Shown: positions 49,601 to 58,139 of the stretch, in pieces
How positions within the stretch are numbered: position 1 is the first letter of the stretch
How the letters are laid out: each line of letters opens with the position of its first letter
Assembly: GCA_031553195.1 (NCBI GenBank)
Contig: JAVBLV010000014.1
Span: 8,511 to 72,510 of the forward strand
Length of the DNA: 64,000 nucleotides
From: JAVBLV01 sp031553195
Lineage (GTDB): Bacteria > Bacteroidota > Bacteroidia > Bacteroidales > P3
Reading direction: 5' to 3'
Program-made: the position numbers and the translations under genes
Notes under the pieces: generated by a model
Seen by the model: only the letters and a program-made list of their open reading frames with translations
Database searches by the model: none
Told to the model about the DNA's origin: nothing

Positions 49601-52600
49601 TAAAACCGGAACCGGAGGCAATACTTTATTAAAAGTCAAGGGAACCTCTTCCGGCTCGGATGCATGTTTTTGTTTGGAGGGCGTTAATCATGTCGTTTTC
49701 GACGGATTAGACATTGAGAATGCGGGAACGACCAGCAGCAACTATCTGGAGCAAGGATTTTATATTACGGACGGAAAGTGTAATACCATTAAAAATTGTA
49801 ATATAAAATTGCGTTACGGATCGGGATATGGAATTTATGTAAATAGATACGCAGACTCTTTGTTATTGGAAAAAGTAAACGTGAAGAATGCCGGTTACGG
49901 GTATTTCTTCTATTATTCAGGTTCGGGACATGTTTTTAATGGAGGAACAATAGACAGCGTTTACTACGGAATTTATAATGATGACCGACAAAACAATTTG
50001 ACATTGAGTAATATGAAAATTTTATGGGCAAGCAATACAGGGATAAGATTGCCCTCGGGGAATAATCAACGCATCATAAACAATGTTATTTATGCGGCCG
50101 GTACGGGAATACACAACTCAGGTTCTTCTTCCGATACTATTTATTTGGCTCATAATACGATATATATTCCTGCGACGGGCAGTACAACTTACTGTTTGCG
50201 GAATTACTCAAGCAGGATAGGTTTGTATAATAATATTTTTATCAATAAATCAACAAGCGCCAGCTCATACTGTTTCTACAGTGATTATTCCGGATCGGAT
50301 AATATTTTACAGGGGAGCGACAATAACATTTATTTCGGGAATACGCGAGCCATCTATGGCGCGCCTTCGGTTCGATTGCACACGGTAGTCGAGTATGCCG
50401 ATTTGTTGGCCAACGGGAGGGAGAAAAACTCCATTCAAACGGACGTCGCTTTTGTAAGTACAAGTTATCCATGGGATTTTCATGTAAAGACGACGGTTCC
50501 GAGCAAGGCCGAAAGCGGGGGGAAAGCGATTCCATTCCTGAACGTAAATACCGATATCGAAGGCAATCCGCGCAACAATACAACGCCGGATATAGGCGCC
50601 TATGAATTTAACGGCATCAGAGACAATACCGATTTATCGCCTTTGCGCGGCGTTTATACCATCGACAATACGCGCGCTACCGAGGTAAGGAATTTCAATA
50701 CTTTCGAAGAAGCTATTGCGCTGCTGAATGCGCGCGGGGTTTCCGACTCGACTGTTTTTGAAATGATTCCGGGGCAGGTTCATAATATTACAACTACCGA
50801 TCAATGGGGCTTACGGATTGCGACGAGCGGGGCGGTTAACAAACCCATCATATTCCGTAAATCGGGCGAAGGTAATAACACTTTACTGAAAGCAAAAGGA
50901 ACTTCTTCCGGCAATGACGATTGTTTCTACCTGGACGGCGTAAATTATATTACTTTCGATGGTTTGGATATTGAAAACGCAGGAAATTCAAGCAGCAATT
51001 ATATTGAGAGGGGATTCCATTTGTATTCCTCTAAAAATATCAGCCTGAAAAACTGCAATATCCAGCTTAACCGCAATGTGTCGACAACGTACGGAATTTG
51101 CGCGACGACCGTAGAATCGCTGTTAGCCGAAAACCTTGTTATCGACGGTGTGTATTACGGATATTATTTTGAAACGAATTGTAAGGGAAGCGTTATTAGC
51201 AAAGGCATAGTGAGTAACGTAACGACAGGGATTTATAGTAATACCTCTCATCCGGATCTTTTGATTAAAGAAATGAAAATATCGGGAACCGAAACCGGTA
51301 TAAGTTTGTATAGCGGAAATAATCAGAGAATATTCAATAATTTAATTACCCACTTCAAAACGGGAATTCTGTATTATTATGATACCGTGTATATTGCCCA
51401 CAACGCCATATATGTGTCGGCTACAACCGGAACGACTTATTGCTTAAGAAGCGGTTCTTCTTCAAACAGAATGGGTATTTTTAATAATATTTTTGTAAAC
51501 AAATCTACGAATGGAACCGCCTATTGTTTTTATAATTACAATTCCTCAAGCAACAACATTTTGCAAGGCAGCGACAACAATCTTTATTATATCGCTTCGG
51601 GAACCAATAACTATGTCTTTGCCAATACGGCTTCATCGGCAAAAACTTTGGAAGCCTATAGAGTGTTATTGGCCGATGCGCGCGAAAGCAATTCCAGGGA
51701 AGAAGATCCGCCTTTCATCAATTCTACCGTATTTCCTTATGACTTTAACATTAGAACCGAAACGCCGACGGCGGCCGAAAGCGGCGGAAAGTGGGTTTTA
51801 GACATCAATACGGATATTGAAGGAAATATTCGTTGCGGCGCGCCGGGATATACGGGGAGCGGCCTTAGGCCGGATATCGGCGCCTACGAATTTGAAGGCA
51901 GGGGACAATTTTTCCAAATGGCGTGTTCGGGAGATTCTACCGCGCGCGTCGATTTTTCGACTCTTTCTTCTGCCAGCCAGTTTGCCTGGCAATTGAGTAA
52001 AATGCCTAGTCATACGACAGGGTATTTGAACAATGGAAATGGAATTCTTCCCTCAATGAAGTTGGTAAACGCATCGCAACAAAACGATACGTTGATTTAT
52101 ACGATTACGCCTAACCAAGGAAGCGCGTTTAATTATACCATTGTCGTGCGTCCCTATTTGCAGATAGATCATATTTCGGAAAATCTTTTCCCGGCAAATA
52201 ATGCCATTATCCATAATTTACCGGTTGTCTTCTCTTGGCAACCGGTTGCCGGCGCTTCGTTTTATGATATTTATATTTGGAGCGACGAAGCTCAATGTCC
52301 GGCGCAACCTGTCAAGGCCAATATCCAAGGCCTACAATACAGTCATTCGGACAATTTGTCGTATGGCAATAAGTACCGCTGGAAAATCATAGCAAAGAAT
52401 TTGTGTACGCAAGCGGAAAGTCCGGTTTTTGCTTTTGAATTAAGGAAACTCCCCGATTTGCACGTTACCCGGGTAGATATTTCCGCCGCTTATGCCGGAC
52501 AGCAGGCTACTGTTTCGTGGACGGTGAAAAACGACGGGCAGGGAGGGACGATAGAACCCTTATGGTACGATTATGTTTGGTTGGTATCGATTGCCGTCGA

Positions 52601-55600
52601 CGGAAGCGGCTCCACTTATACCCAGCAGCTTGCCAAAGTTCCGAATGTACAAGGACTGCAAGTGGGGGAAAGTTATAATAACAGCGCCCAAATAACTATT
52701 CCCGAAAGGATAGCGGGAAACTATTATATCTTTGTTTCGGCCGACATGAATAGCATTTCGTCTATCAACTGGACGCCGACAGGCTTGACGACTCCTCCGG
52801 TACCTTATGAACCAAGTCTTTCGGGAACGCCTTATCCTTATTTATTTGCGTATACTTATTCCAAAATGGTTGCCGAGGTATCGGGGAGTTCGGGTAGATA
52901 TGATAATTTCTTCTACAAGCAATTTACGGTGAATCCTTCTCCTGTTCCTGATTTACAGGTAAGGAATATTGTTTTCCCTACTTCCATGTTTTCGGGGCAA
53001 AATCTGAATTTGACCTGGGAAGTGAAAAATGCCGGAGCGGCCAATGCCCAGGGTACCTGGCTCGATGCGGTTTACATCAGCATGGATACCGCATTTAACG
53101 GAAATGCAAGGTTTATAGGAAATTTCTGGCGGACAAACCAACTTCTGAAAGTCGATAGCAGTTATACGACAACCCAGACCATACAGATCCCGAACTATAT
53201 TGTGGGAGATTATTACATTTATATCAAAACAGACGCCACCGATCAAATTTACGAAAGCGTTTATGAAAGTAATAATGTTTTGCGCAGTTCAACGCCTTTA
53301 ACCATATATTTAACGGCTCCGGCCGATTTGGTTCCGGGCAATGTGACGGCTCCCGAATCTATTGGAGTGAGGGAACAGTGCGTGATTTCATATACGGTTA
53401 CCAACTCGGGCGCCAATTCCACGACCGAAAATTACTGGAGAGATAAAATTTATCTTTCCCCTACGGAAACTTTCAATCTGCAAACGGCAAAAGAAGTCGG
53501 GAATTATTATCGTTCCGGAAATTTAGCCATGAATTCATCCTATTCCCCGCAAGTGAGGATAACCATTCCCGACAATATTTGGGGAACCTGGTATTTCTTT
53601 GTCCAAACCGACGCTCAGAACAATGTCTTTGAATATTTGGGCGATACGAATAATATTGCTGCCTGCAGTCATGCTACCGAGATACTTTATCCCGATCTGG
53701 AACTGGCTTCCATACAGCTAAACGCAACACAGTTGATAGCGGAAGAAAATATAAGTTTATCGTGGACGGTGAAAAATGTAGGAACCGGCAAAATTACCAG
53801 TACAAATATTACGGATGAAATTTTTATTTCTTCTTCGGCCGTATTCGGCGCCGGTACGTTAACGTCGATAGCTGCCGAAAACTACAATCTGAATTTGGCT
53901 TCCGGGGATAGCGTAGTAAAAACGAAAACAATAAAATTGCCCTGTCTGGCTCCGGGAACATATTATATTTATGCGGTTACCGACGTTAACCAACGCATAT
54001 TCGAAAGAGGCCTTACGGAAAATAACCGTTCAAGAACTTCCGCATGGAATCTTTTGGTTCCCGATCTGATTATTTCCGGGCTTTCGCTTTCTTCCGAAGG
54101 AAGATCAGGGCAACCGGTCGACATCTCGTGGACGATTAAAAATAACAATACGGGCCCTGTTCATAATAAAGTTGTGAAAACCAAATTTTATGTGGCTGCC
54201 GAATCCTCTTTCAATGAAGAAACCGCCCTTGTTGTCGGCGAATATGCGGCTACGCTCGATTTACCGCAAGATTCCGTAAAGGCTTTACAAACCAGCTATA
54301 ATTTGCCTGATGGCATTGGCGGGGATTACTATCTGTATGCCAAAGTAAACTCCGATAATGCAATTTGCGAAAGCGCCCTAAACAACAATGTAAAAAAGAG
54401 CGCGGGCATTGCTATTACGCTTAGTCCATGGCCCGATTTTACGGTAACGGAGATTTTTGTTCCCGATACCTGTACGGCAGGGGAAGCCGTCCGCATGCAA
54501 TACAGCGTGAAAAATGCGGGCACCGGCGCTATTTCCAACGGCCGGTGGAGCGATAAAATTTATATTTCTTCGAAGATGTTTCTGGATTCTACGGCAACGC
54601 TTTTGCGAACCATCGATAAAACAGGGGATTTTCCTGTAAACCAAACCTATGTTGAAGAGGTGAATTTAGTGATTCCCGGTTCTACGCCCTCTGCAAATTA
54701 TTTCATTTTGGTATTTTCCGATGCGGATAATCATTACTACGAACATTTGTCGGAAAACAATAATGTTTTGACATCCGATAGAATACATGTGGCGACTTAT
54801 CCTTTGGATTTGGCGGCCGTATCTTTGCAAGCGCCGGAAACGACTCCCTGGGGAGGAGCTATCTCCGTTCAATTGCAGGCAAAAAATATCAGCATTAAAA
54901 ATACATTGGCCGATACGTGGTTCGACGCTTTTTATCTCTCCCAGGATTCGACGTTCACGCCTGCTTCTATTTTGATAAAAGAGCATAAACATATCGGACA
55001 TGTATTACCCAACGGAGAGTATACGACGGCAACCATTTGCGTTGTTCCGAACGGTTTGCAGGGAACGTACTATTTAATTGCCCGCGTTGATTATCGTGAG
55101 GCGAATCATGATATTGACCGGACGAATAATTTTATCAGTAAGAAAATCAATATACAAACTGTTTCTTCTCCGGATTTGATAGTCGAAGATTTTCTGGTAT
55201 TGGACGGCAATCCTGTCAGCGGACAGCCGTTTAGTGTTGCGTATACAATTAAAAATACGGGAGGCGGAGACATAATCAATGCCCAATGGAATGATATTGT
55301 CTATCTTTCTACTCGTTCTGACAATCCCAATACCGGCGATTTGATTCTCGGCAACAAGTTGAAAAAAATGTCGCTTTCCGCCGGAGAAAGTTACCGCGAC
55401 ACGTTAACGTTGACGGTACCCGTTCTCAGAGAAGGCAATTTCGCTTTATGGCTGAAGACCGACGCCAACAATACCATCTATGAACATAATGGAGAAGATA
55501 ACAATTGGGGACTTGCATCTATCATTGTGCATTTGCCGCAACCGGCGGACTTATTGCCTTTGAACATACAGTCCGAAGCGGAAGTTATTTCAGGAAATTA

Positions 55601-56828
55601 TTTGAACGTCAGTTGGGAAATTCATAATATTTCTGATAATTCCGTAACGGGAAGTAATTTAAAAGACGTGATCTATTTATCCAGCGATACGGTTTTTGAT
55701 ATTTCGGATAAATTATTGGGACAAGTAACCGGTTCCATCAATCTTCCTCCCTATGGTTTTGTTAGTCGCAATCTTACTGCGCGCGTATCCGGAATCAAAG
55801 AAGGAGAATATTATCTTTTGATAAAAACCGATGCAATGAACGTCTTTAACGAAACCGACAAGTCAAACAACATGGCTGCGTCTGTTTTCCCTGTGAAAGT
55901 CGTTTTACGCAATTTGCCTGTCAATACGCCTCTGCCGGATAGCTTGCTGAATGGTTTGGCCAACGACTATAAACTATCCACCGATACGATACATAATGAA
56001 ACGATCCTGGTGTATCTGCATTCTTCCGATTCGGCGCGCGGCGCGTCCAATAACGTATATATCAAATTGAACGACGTTGCCGATAATATACGGTACGATT
56101 TGTCTTCCGACGGGCAGTTTGCCGCCAATCCGCAAGTATATATTCCTGCTACGGAACCTTCGTTTTATGGCATTAACGTGAATGGACGAACTCCTGGGGG
56201 CAATAAGCAAGATATAATTATACAGGCTGATATATTGCCTTTTGAACTCCGTTCGGTAAGTCCGAACTACGGAGGCAACACCGGAAGAATAACCGTAGAA
56301 TTATTAGGCGCTAAATTCTCGCCCGAAATGGTCGTCTGGTTAGAAAAAGACAGCACGGTTATCGATGCCGATACCTTGATCTATGTTAACTTCCACAAAG
56401 CCTATGCAGTTTTTGACCTGAGCGGACAAGATACGGGAAAATACACGATCACAGCTTTCAATTTCTGCGAAGGCGAAAGTTATTTGGAAGAAGGTTTCGT
56501 CATTCAGGGCGAATCCGCGCAGGGACTCTCCACCCATTTGATTTTGCCAAGCAGTTCGCGTCCGAACCGTTATGTGAGCATTACCCTGGAATATGCCAAT
56601 TTAGGAAATACCGACATATTGAATCCTGTGGTTGAAATCTATAGCCATGCCAATTCTCCAATGGGGTTAGTCTCAGACGAGTTGTTAGAGAATGGAACTT
56701 TGGTATTGCCTGTTGTTTTGCAGGTTCCCGGCGAACCGGAAGGCGTTTTGCGCCCGGGCGCTTATGGAACGGTCACTTTCTATGCCTATACAAGAGGCGG
56801 TTTGGTTTTCACAGTCGGAAAACGATAA
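43605..56828 (+). CDS. Giant surface protein: adhesin domain, six beta-helix modules, nine CARDB domains
   Basis: 4407 residues. A signal peptide (residues 1-27) leads to a choice-of-anchor J/cleaved-adhesin domain (about 30-185, YSESFEGGVFPSGW). Six long modules start at residues 191, 615, 1030, 1478, 1928 and 2347. Each opens with a YTI(D/N)N segment and ends with DIGAYEF, and contains right-handed parallel beta-helix repeats rich in N-N-I and G-I-Y turns. After a fibronectin-like stretch come nine CARDB domains (about 2948-4100), each with a PDL...W-x-(V/I)-K-N pattern. A TIG/IPT-like domain (about 4212-4300) and a last beta domain follow. The C-terminus (RGGLVFTVGKR) has no T9SS sorting domain, unlike the 1131-residue protein downstream. 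The protein is probably exported and involved in adhesion or glycan contact; no catalytic site is recognised. Confidence 0.92.
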   Translation: MSFMKRIVTFCWALFFTVLFFPIYCLADETVSSLPYSESFEGGVFPSGWTQESVKGTNLWTVISNGAGDPSTVFDGSYKLRLYYASSTSSVSRLVSPKFDLSGLSAVFTFAHTQKIWSGDQDTLRVFYKNSPTGTWVLLKEYTRNISDWEKEVILLPNPTSSYWIAFEGTTAYGYGIQLDDIQVMQSGVPLSGVYTIDNARPTGERNFNHFKDAINALNLSSALDTVIFEVFAGQAHNFGVTSYSNLKIRSENISGKPVIFRKSGVGANPLLKVTGTSSSSDVCFYLDNVNNFVFDGLDIENAGTSTGNYLDVGFYFLGGKHNIVKNCNVRLQTASGYGVYFSGSADSILLDKVNIKNASYGYYFSGYGSGNVLSGALVEGAGTGIYFETSQNDLVIKEMKIYEAGTGLRLNSGTRQKIINNVIHATSTGIYRYNSFYSADTMYLAHNTIYISQSPNATYCIRNNSSYTYLGLYNNIFINKSLGSASYCFYNSGSSGSANILTGSNNNIYYAGSGILYTSGSHVAYRIADYVALLADGRENNSFQRDISFVSAASPYNFNVRTDIPSKAESGGRTLPFLNINSDIDGNARNNTTPDIGAYEFNGVSDASADPVPLQGNYTINNTQPTANRNFNTFEEAIIAYNMRSISAPVVFEVSSGQTHNIQGTLRVAPHSKKEKPVSFRKSGVGSNPALKVQGSSSSSDACFYLDSATYLTFDGLDIEDAGSSSNNYTEYGFYLLGGRRNTIKNCNIRLQLTSGYGIYVNADADSLLFEKNNIRNAYYGYYFSGSGWENTVKGGVLDSLYSTGIYCFGNQEDLIIAEMKITGAETGIRLTSGDNQILVNNLVQASNTGIYANTNSVDIIYLAHNTVYIPSTTNTTYCLRNSSNKVALYNNIFINKSTNSGSYCFYNAHTTHANILQGSNNNIYSGSMRFVYGTSSVAVNTVYEYAELLGDGRENHSYQVDVPFVSAVRPFNFNVKTDVPTKAESGGKVIQEYPVTTDIDGNPRNATTPDIGAYEFNGTRDTTDLSPLHGVYTIDNTRPTTNRNFNTFEEAIALLNARSVSDTTIFEMVPGQMHTITLTNNTGLRITSGGKPGKPVIFRKSGTGNNTLLKVSGTSSGSDACFYLDGVNYVTFDGLDVENAGTSGSNYLERAFYILNGQYNAIKNCNIRLMQSSSSYAVYLSGGKNNNIGNCDIRMRSDYGYGVYSSGADSLTVNNVNIKSCYYGFYFDGPSSSIINHCSIDSVNTGIYTYAYYSYQRRDNFSVSNTKITNVSSGILLGNGNNQKIFNNVVQSTYMGIYTYHGSSDTVYLAHNTVFISASTNATYSLRNSTGKIGLYNNIFVNKSTSTSSNCFYNESSPGHDNILQGSNNNIYFGTAAAVYRTPSLTINSVNEYAGLLGDGREDRSYQVDVPFISPISPYNFNIDPVAPTKAENGGKAVTVFSVAKDIDGNLRNATTPDIGAYEFNGTQDTTDLSPLHGVYTIDNARPTANRNFNTFEEAVATLNAWTISDTTIFETVPGQTHTITLGLSTGLRITSGGKPGKPVIFRKAGTGNNTLLKVSGTSSSSDACFNLDGASYVVFDGLDVENAGTSGSNYLERAFQLSNGRNNSIKNCNIRLTQSATAYGIYLSANKNCDINNCNIGLRYNYGYGIYSTGSADSLIVNNVNIKNCNYGFYSDAAASASTLINAVAIDSAANHGIYVSGYYSSNRHDNFRITGSKITNTSTGIRLGSGNNQKIFNNVVHASNTGIYAGTASSDTVYVAQNTVYIPATTSSTYGMRNASNKLALFNNIFINKSTSASSYCFYNDVSNGENILQESNNNIYFAIEKVYGSSSLNISSVIEYANFLADGRENNSFQTDLSFISAVSPFNFSPRTDLATKAESGGKVVAAFPVPVDIDGNPRNTSTPDIGAYEFNGIRDNTDLSPLRGVYTIDNTQPTAGRNFNSFKEAIVFLNARSTSDTTIFETVPDQIHNITFSNEKELKITAGGGWGRPVIFRKTGTGGNTLLKVKGTSSGSDACFCLEGVNHVVFDGLDIENAGTTSSNYLEQGFYITDGKCNTIKNCNIKLRYGSGYGIYVNRYADSLLLEKVNVKNAGYGYFFYYSGSGHVFNGGTIDSVYYGIYNDDRQNNLTLSNMKILWASNTGIRLPSGNNQRIINNVIYAAGTGIHNSGSSSDTIYLAHNTIYIPATGSTTYCLRNYSSRIGLYNNIFINKSTSASSYCFYSDYSGSDNILQGSDNNIYFGNTRAIYGAPSVRLHTVVEYADLLANGREKNSIQTDVAFVSTSYPWDFHVKTTVPSKAESGGKAIPFLNVNTDIEGNPRNNTTPDIGAYEFNGIRDNTDLSPLRGVYTIDNTRATEVRNFNTFEEAIALLNARGVSDSTVFEMIPGQVHNITTTDQWGLRIATSGAVNKPIIFRKSGEGNNTLLKAKGTSSGNDDCFYLDGVNYITFDGLDIENAGNSSSNYIERGFHLYSSKNISLKNCNIQLNRNVSTTYGICATTVESLLAENLVIDGVYYGYYFETNCKGSVISKGIVSNVTTGIYSNTSHPDLLIKEMKISGTETGISLYSGNNQRIFNNLITHFKTGILYYYDTVYIAHNAIYVSATTGTTYCLRSGSSSNRMGIFNNIFVNKSTNGTAYCFYNYNSSSNNILQGSDNNLYYIASGTNNYVFANTASSAKTLEAYRVLLADARESNSREEDPPFINSTVFPYDFNIRTETPTAAESGGKWVLDINTDIEGNIRCGAPGYTGSGLRPDIGAYEFEGRGQFFQMACSGDSTARVDFSTLSSASQFAWQLSKMPSHTTGYLNNGNGILPSMKLVNASQQNDTLIYTITPNQGSAFNYTIVVRPYLQIDHISENLFPANNAIIHNLPVVFSWQPVAGASFYDIYIWSDEAQCPAQPVKANIQGLQYSHSDNLSYGNKYRWKIIAKNLCTQAESPVFAFELRKLPDLHVTRVDISAAYAGQQATVSWTVKNDGQGGTIEPLWYDYVWLVSIAVDGSGSTYTQQLAKVPNVQGLQVGESYNNSAQITIPERIAGNYYIFVSADMNSISSINWTPTGLTTPPVPYEPSLSGTPYPYLFAYTYSKMVAEVSGSSGRYDNFFYKQFTVNPSPVPDLQVRNIVFPTSMFSGQNLNLTWEVKNAGAANAQGTWLDAVYISMDTAFNGNARFIGNFWRTNQLLKVDSSYTTTQTIQIPNYIVGDYYIYIKTDATDQIYESVYESNNVLRSSTPLTIYLTAPADLVPGNVTAPESIGVREQCVISYTVTNSGANSTTENYWRDKIYLSPTETFNLQTAKEVGNYYRSGNLAMNSSYSPQVRITIPDNIWGTWYFFVQTDAQNNVFEYLGDTNNIAACSHATEILYPDLELASIQLNATQLIAEENISLSWTVKNVGTGKITSTNITDEIFISSSAVFGAGTLTSIAAENYNLNLASGDSVVKTKTIKLPCLAPGTYYIYAVTDVNQRIFERGLTENNRSRTSAWNLLVPDLIISGLSLSSEGRSGQPVDISWTIKNNNTGPVHNKVVKTKFYVAAESSFNEETALVVGEYAATLDLPQDSVKALQTSYNLPDGIGGDYYLYAKVNSDNAICESALNNNVKKSAGIAITLSPWPDFTVTEIFVPDTCTAGEAVRMQYSVKNAGTGAISNGRWSDKIYISSKMFLDSTATLLRTIDKTGDFPVNQTYVEEVNLVIPGSTPSANYFILVFSDADNHYYEHLSENNNVLTSDRIHVATYPLDLAAVSLQAPETTPWGGAISVQLQAKNISIKNTLADTWFDAFYLSQDSTFTPASILIKEHKHIGHVLPNGEYTTATICVVPNGLQGTYYLIARVDYREANHDIDRTNNFISKKINIQTVSSPDLIVEDFLVLDGNPVSGQPFSVAYTIKNTGGGDIINAQWNDIVYLSTRSDNPNTGDLILGNKLKKMSLSAGESYRDTLTLTVPVLREGNFALWLKTDANNTIYEHNGEDNNWGLASIIVHLPQPADLLPLNIQSEAEVISGNYLNVSWEIHNISDNSVTGSNLKDVIYLSSDTVFDISDKLLGQVTGSINLPPYGFVSRNLTARVSGIKEGEYYLLIKTDAMNVFNETDKSNNMAASVFPVKVVLRNLPVNTPLPDSLLNGLANDYKLSTDTIHNETILVYLHSSDSARGASNNVYIKLNDVADNIRYDLSSDGQFAANPQVYIPATEPSFYGINVNGRTPGGNKQDIIIQADILPFELRSVSPNYGGNTGRITVELLGAKFSPEMVVWLEKDSTVIDADTLIYVNFHKAYAVFDLSGQDTGKYTITAFNFCEGESYLEEGFVIQGESAQGLSTHLILPSSSRPNRYVSITLEYANLGNTDILNPVVEIYSHANSPMGLVSDELLENGTLVLPVVLQVPGEPEGVLRPGAYGTVTFYAYTRGGLVFTVGKR
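44175..51900 (+). repeat. Six tandem modules of 1.25-1.35 kb inside the giant gene
   Basis: Module starts are at 44175, 45447, 46692, 48036, 49386 and 50643. Modules 3 and 4 share nearly identical DNA over about 120 bp at their junctions (46608-46730 and 47951-48072). Modules 5 and 6 share their junction as well. They look like duplications able to recombine. Confidence 0.85.
52450..55905 (+). repeat. Array of nine CARDB-type domains in the giant gene
   Basis: Nine units of about 115-135 codons, each beginning with a (P/L)DL or PDF segment, then a W-x-(V/I)-K-N-like strand, then a (K/D)-I-Y-(L/I)-S strand. The DNA copies are diverged, so this array is older than the beta-helix duplications. 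Confidence 0.8.
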
Positions 56829-56880
56829 AAAATCGACACAATTTAAAAATGAAATGATAACAACTTTGAATAAAATAGTT

Positions 56881-58119
56881 ATGAATAAAATACGGTTTAA
56901 TATTTTCGTTTTATTTGCCATGTGCATAATAGTTGGCCAGGCGCATGCGCAAGATGGTTTTGCAGGGCCCGATAAACACATTCCTTTCAAGGCCAATTCC
57001 ACCGAGCCGACCACCACCACGCTTACGGCGGCGGCCAGCGGATCTAATTGTTGTTTTAAGTGGACGTCGTCGGATAATTCCATTGTCAGCGATCCGAACC
57101 AACAAACCATTACAGTAAAACCCAAAAAACCTAAATCGGTTTACACGGTAACCCGCGCCAGTTCTACAGGAACACAAGAAGATGTGGTAGTTGTTTTTTT
57201 AGATGAATTTGATATTGTTTCGGTTACGCCCAATAAGAAATGCTACAAAGCGAATGACGAAATTAAGGTAGAAGACTTTACTATTGTTACCGATCCTGCC
57301 GGATTCGGAGCTTTTGTAGAGGTTAGTCCCAAAAGAATACAAAATTTTGGATCAGGAAAACAAAAATATAACACGAATATTAAATTTTATGAGGATTGTG
57401 GCGACCATAGCGAGCGTTTAGCAAACATTACTGTCGTGGACGAGTCTATGGAAACATCTTTGTCTAGCGAAGAATTTAAAGAATTCTTGGAATTAGTGGA
57501 GTTAGTGAGTAGGATTGATTCAGCATTTATGATAGGAAAAACTATTTTGGAAAAAATAGATAGTATAAGAAAACTAATACCCGTAGATGGACCAGGGTGT
57601 AAGGGGGATTATGAACCTAGTGTTAAGTTTGATTTAAAGAAATGCCTCGCATGTTGCGACGATGAAATCAAAGACAAAATAATTTTTACTATTGATGGTT
57701 CTGCAACAGGAAGTATTGAGTGCAAATTTCCTATTCCTGGCGCATCTGTTGGGGTAGCGGGCGTAAATGCAACGCTTGGGACATCCATAACTCTTGGGGC
57801 GGCGGCAGATATTTACCTCTCTAAATGCAAAGAAGATCCTCCCGTAATTCTTTCCGTTAAAATAGGGGTAGAAGGACGCGGGGGAATATCAGTTGATGTT
57901 TTAAGTCCTAGTGTTCTGGAACTTAAAGGAGAAATTGTGGCCAAAATATCTGTTGAGGATTTAAAAATTGAATGCGCTCCCCCAGTATTTAAAACCTACC
58001 CCCCTTATCTTAAGGGAAGTATCAGTATGGTATTTAATGCGAAGGCTATAAGTATTCTAAAATGTGAAAGAAGCATCACTTTAGTCGAAATAATTCCGCC
58101 AATTTTAGTCAAATACTAA
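56881..58119 (+). CDS. Exported protein of unknown function in the surface locus
   Basis: 412 residues from the ATG at 56881, chosen because [19 protein letters not shown] is a normal signal peptide with cleavage after AHA; the frame is open upstream only by overlap with the giant gene. The first part (about 25-115) resembles an Ig-like domain ([21 protein letters not shown]). The second part contains cysteine pairs ([21 protein letters not shown]) and a glycine-rich beta region near the end ([22 protein letters not shown]), suggesting a disulfide-stabilised extracellular protein. I do not recognise the family. It starts 52 bp after the giant gene and ends 20 bp before the thrombospondin-repeat gene, so the three probably form one transcript. 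Confidence 0.8.
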   Translation: MNKIRFNIFVLFAMCIIVGQAHAQDGFAGPDKHIPFKANSTEPTTTTLTAAASGSNCCFKWTSSDNSIVSDPNQQTITVKPKKPKSVYTVTRASSTGTQEDVVVVFLDEFDIVSVTPNKKCYKANDEIKVEDFTIVTDPAGFGAFVEVSPKRIQNFGSGKQKYNTNIKFYEDCGDHSERLANITVVDESMETSLSSEEFKEFLELVELVSRIDSAFMIGKTILEKIDSIRKLIPVDGPGCKGDYEPSVKFDLKKCLACCDDEIKDKIIFTIDGSATGSIECKFPIPGASVGVAGVNATLGTSITLGAAADIYLSKCKEDPPVILSVKIGVEGRGGISVDVLSPSVLELKGEIVAKISVEDLKIECAPPVFKTYPPYLKGSISMVFNAKAISILKCERSITLVEIIPPILVKY

Positions 58120-58139
58120 AAAATATTATTAAAAAATAT

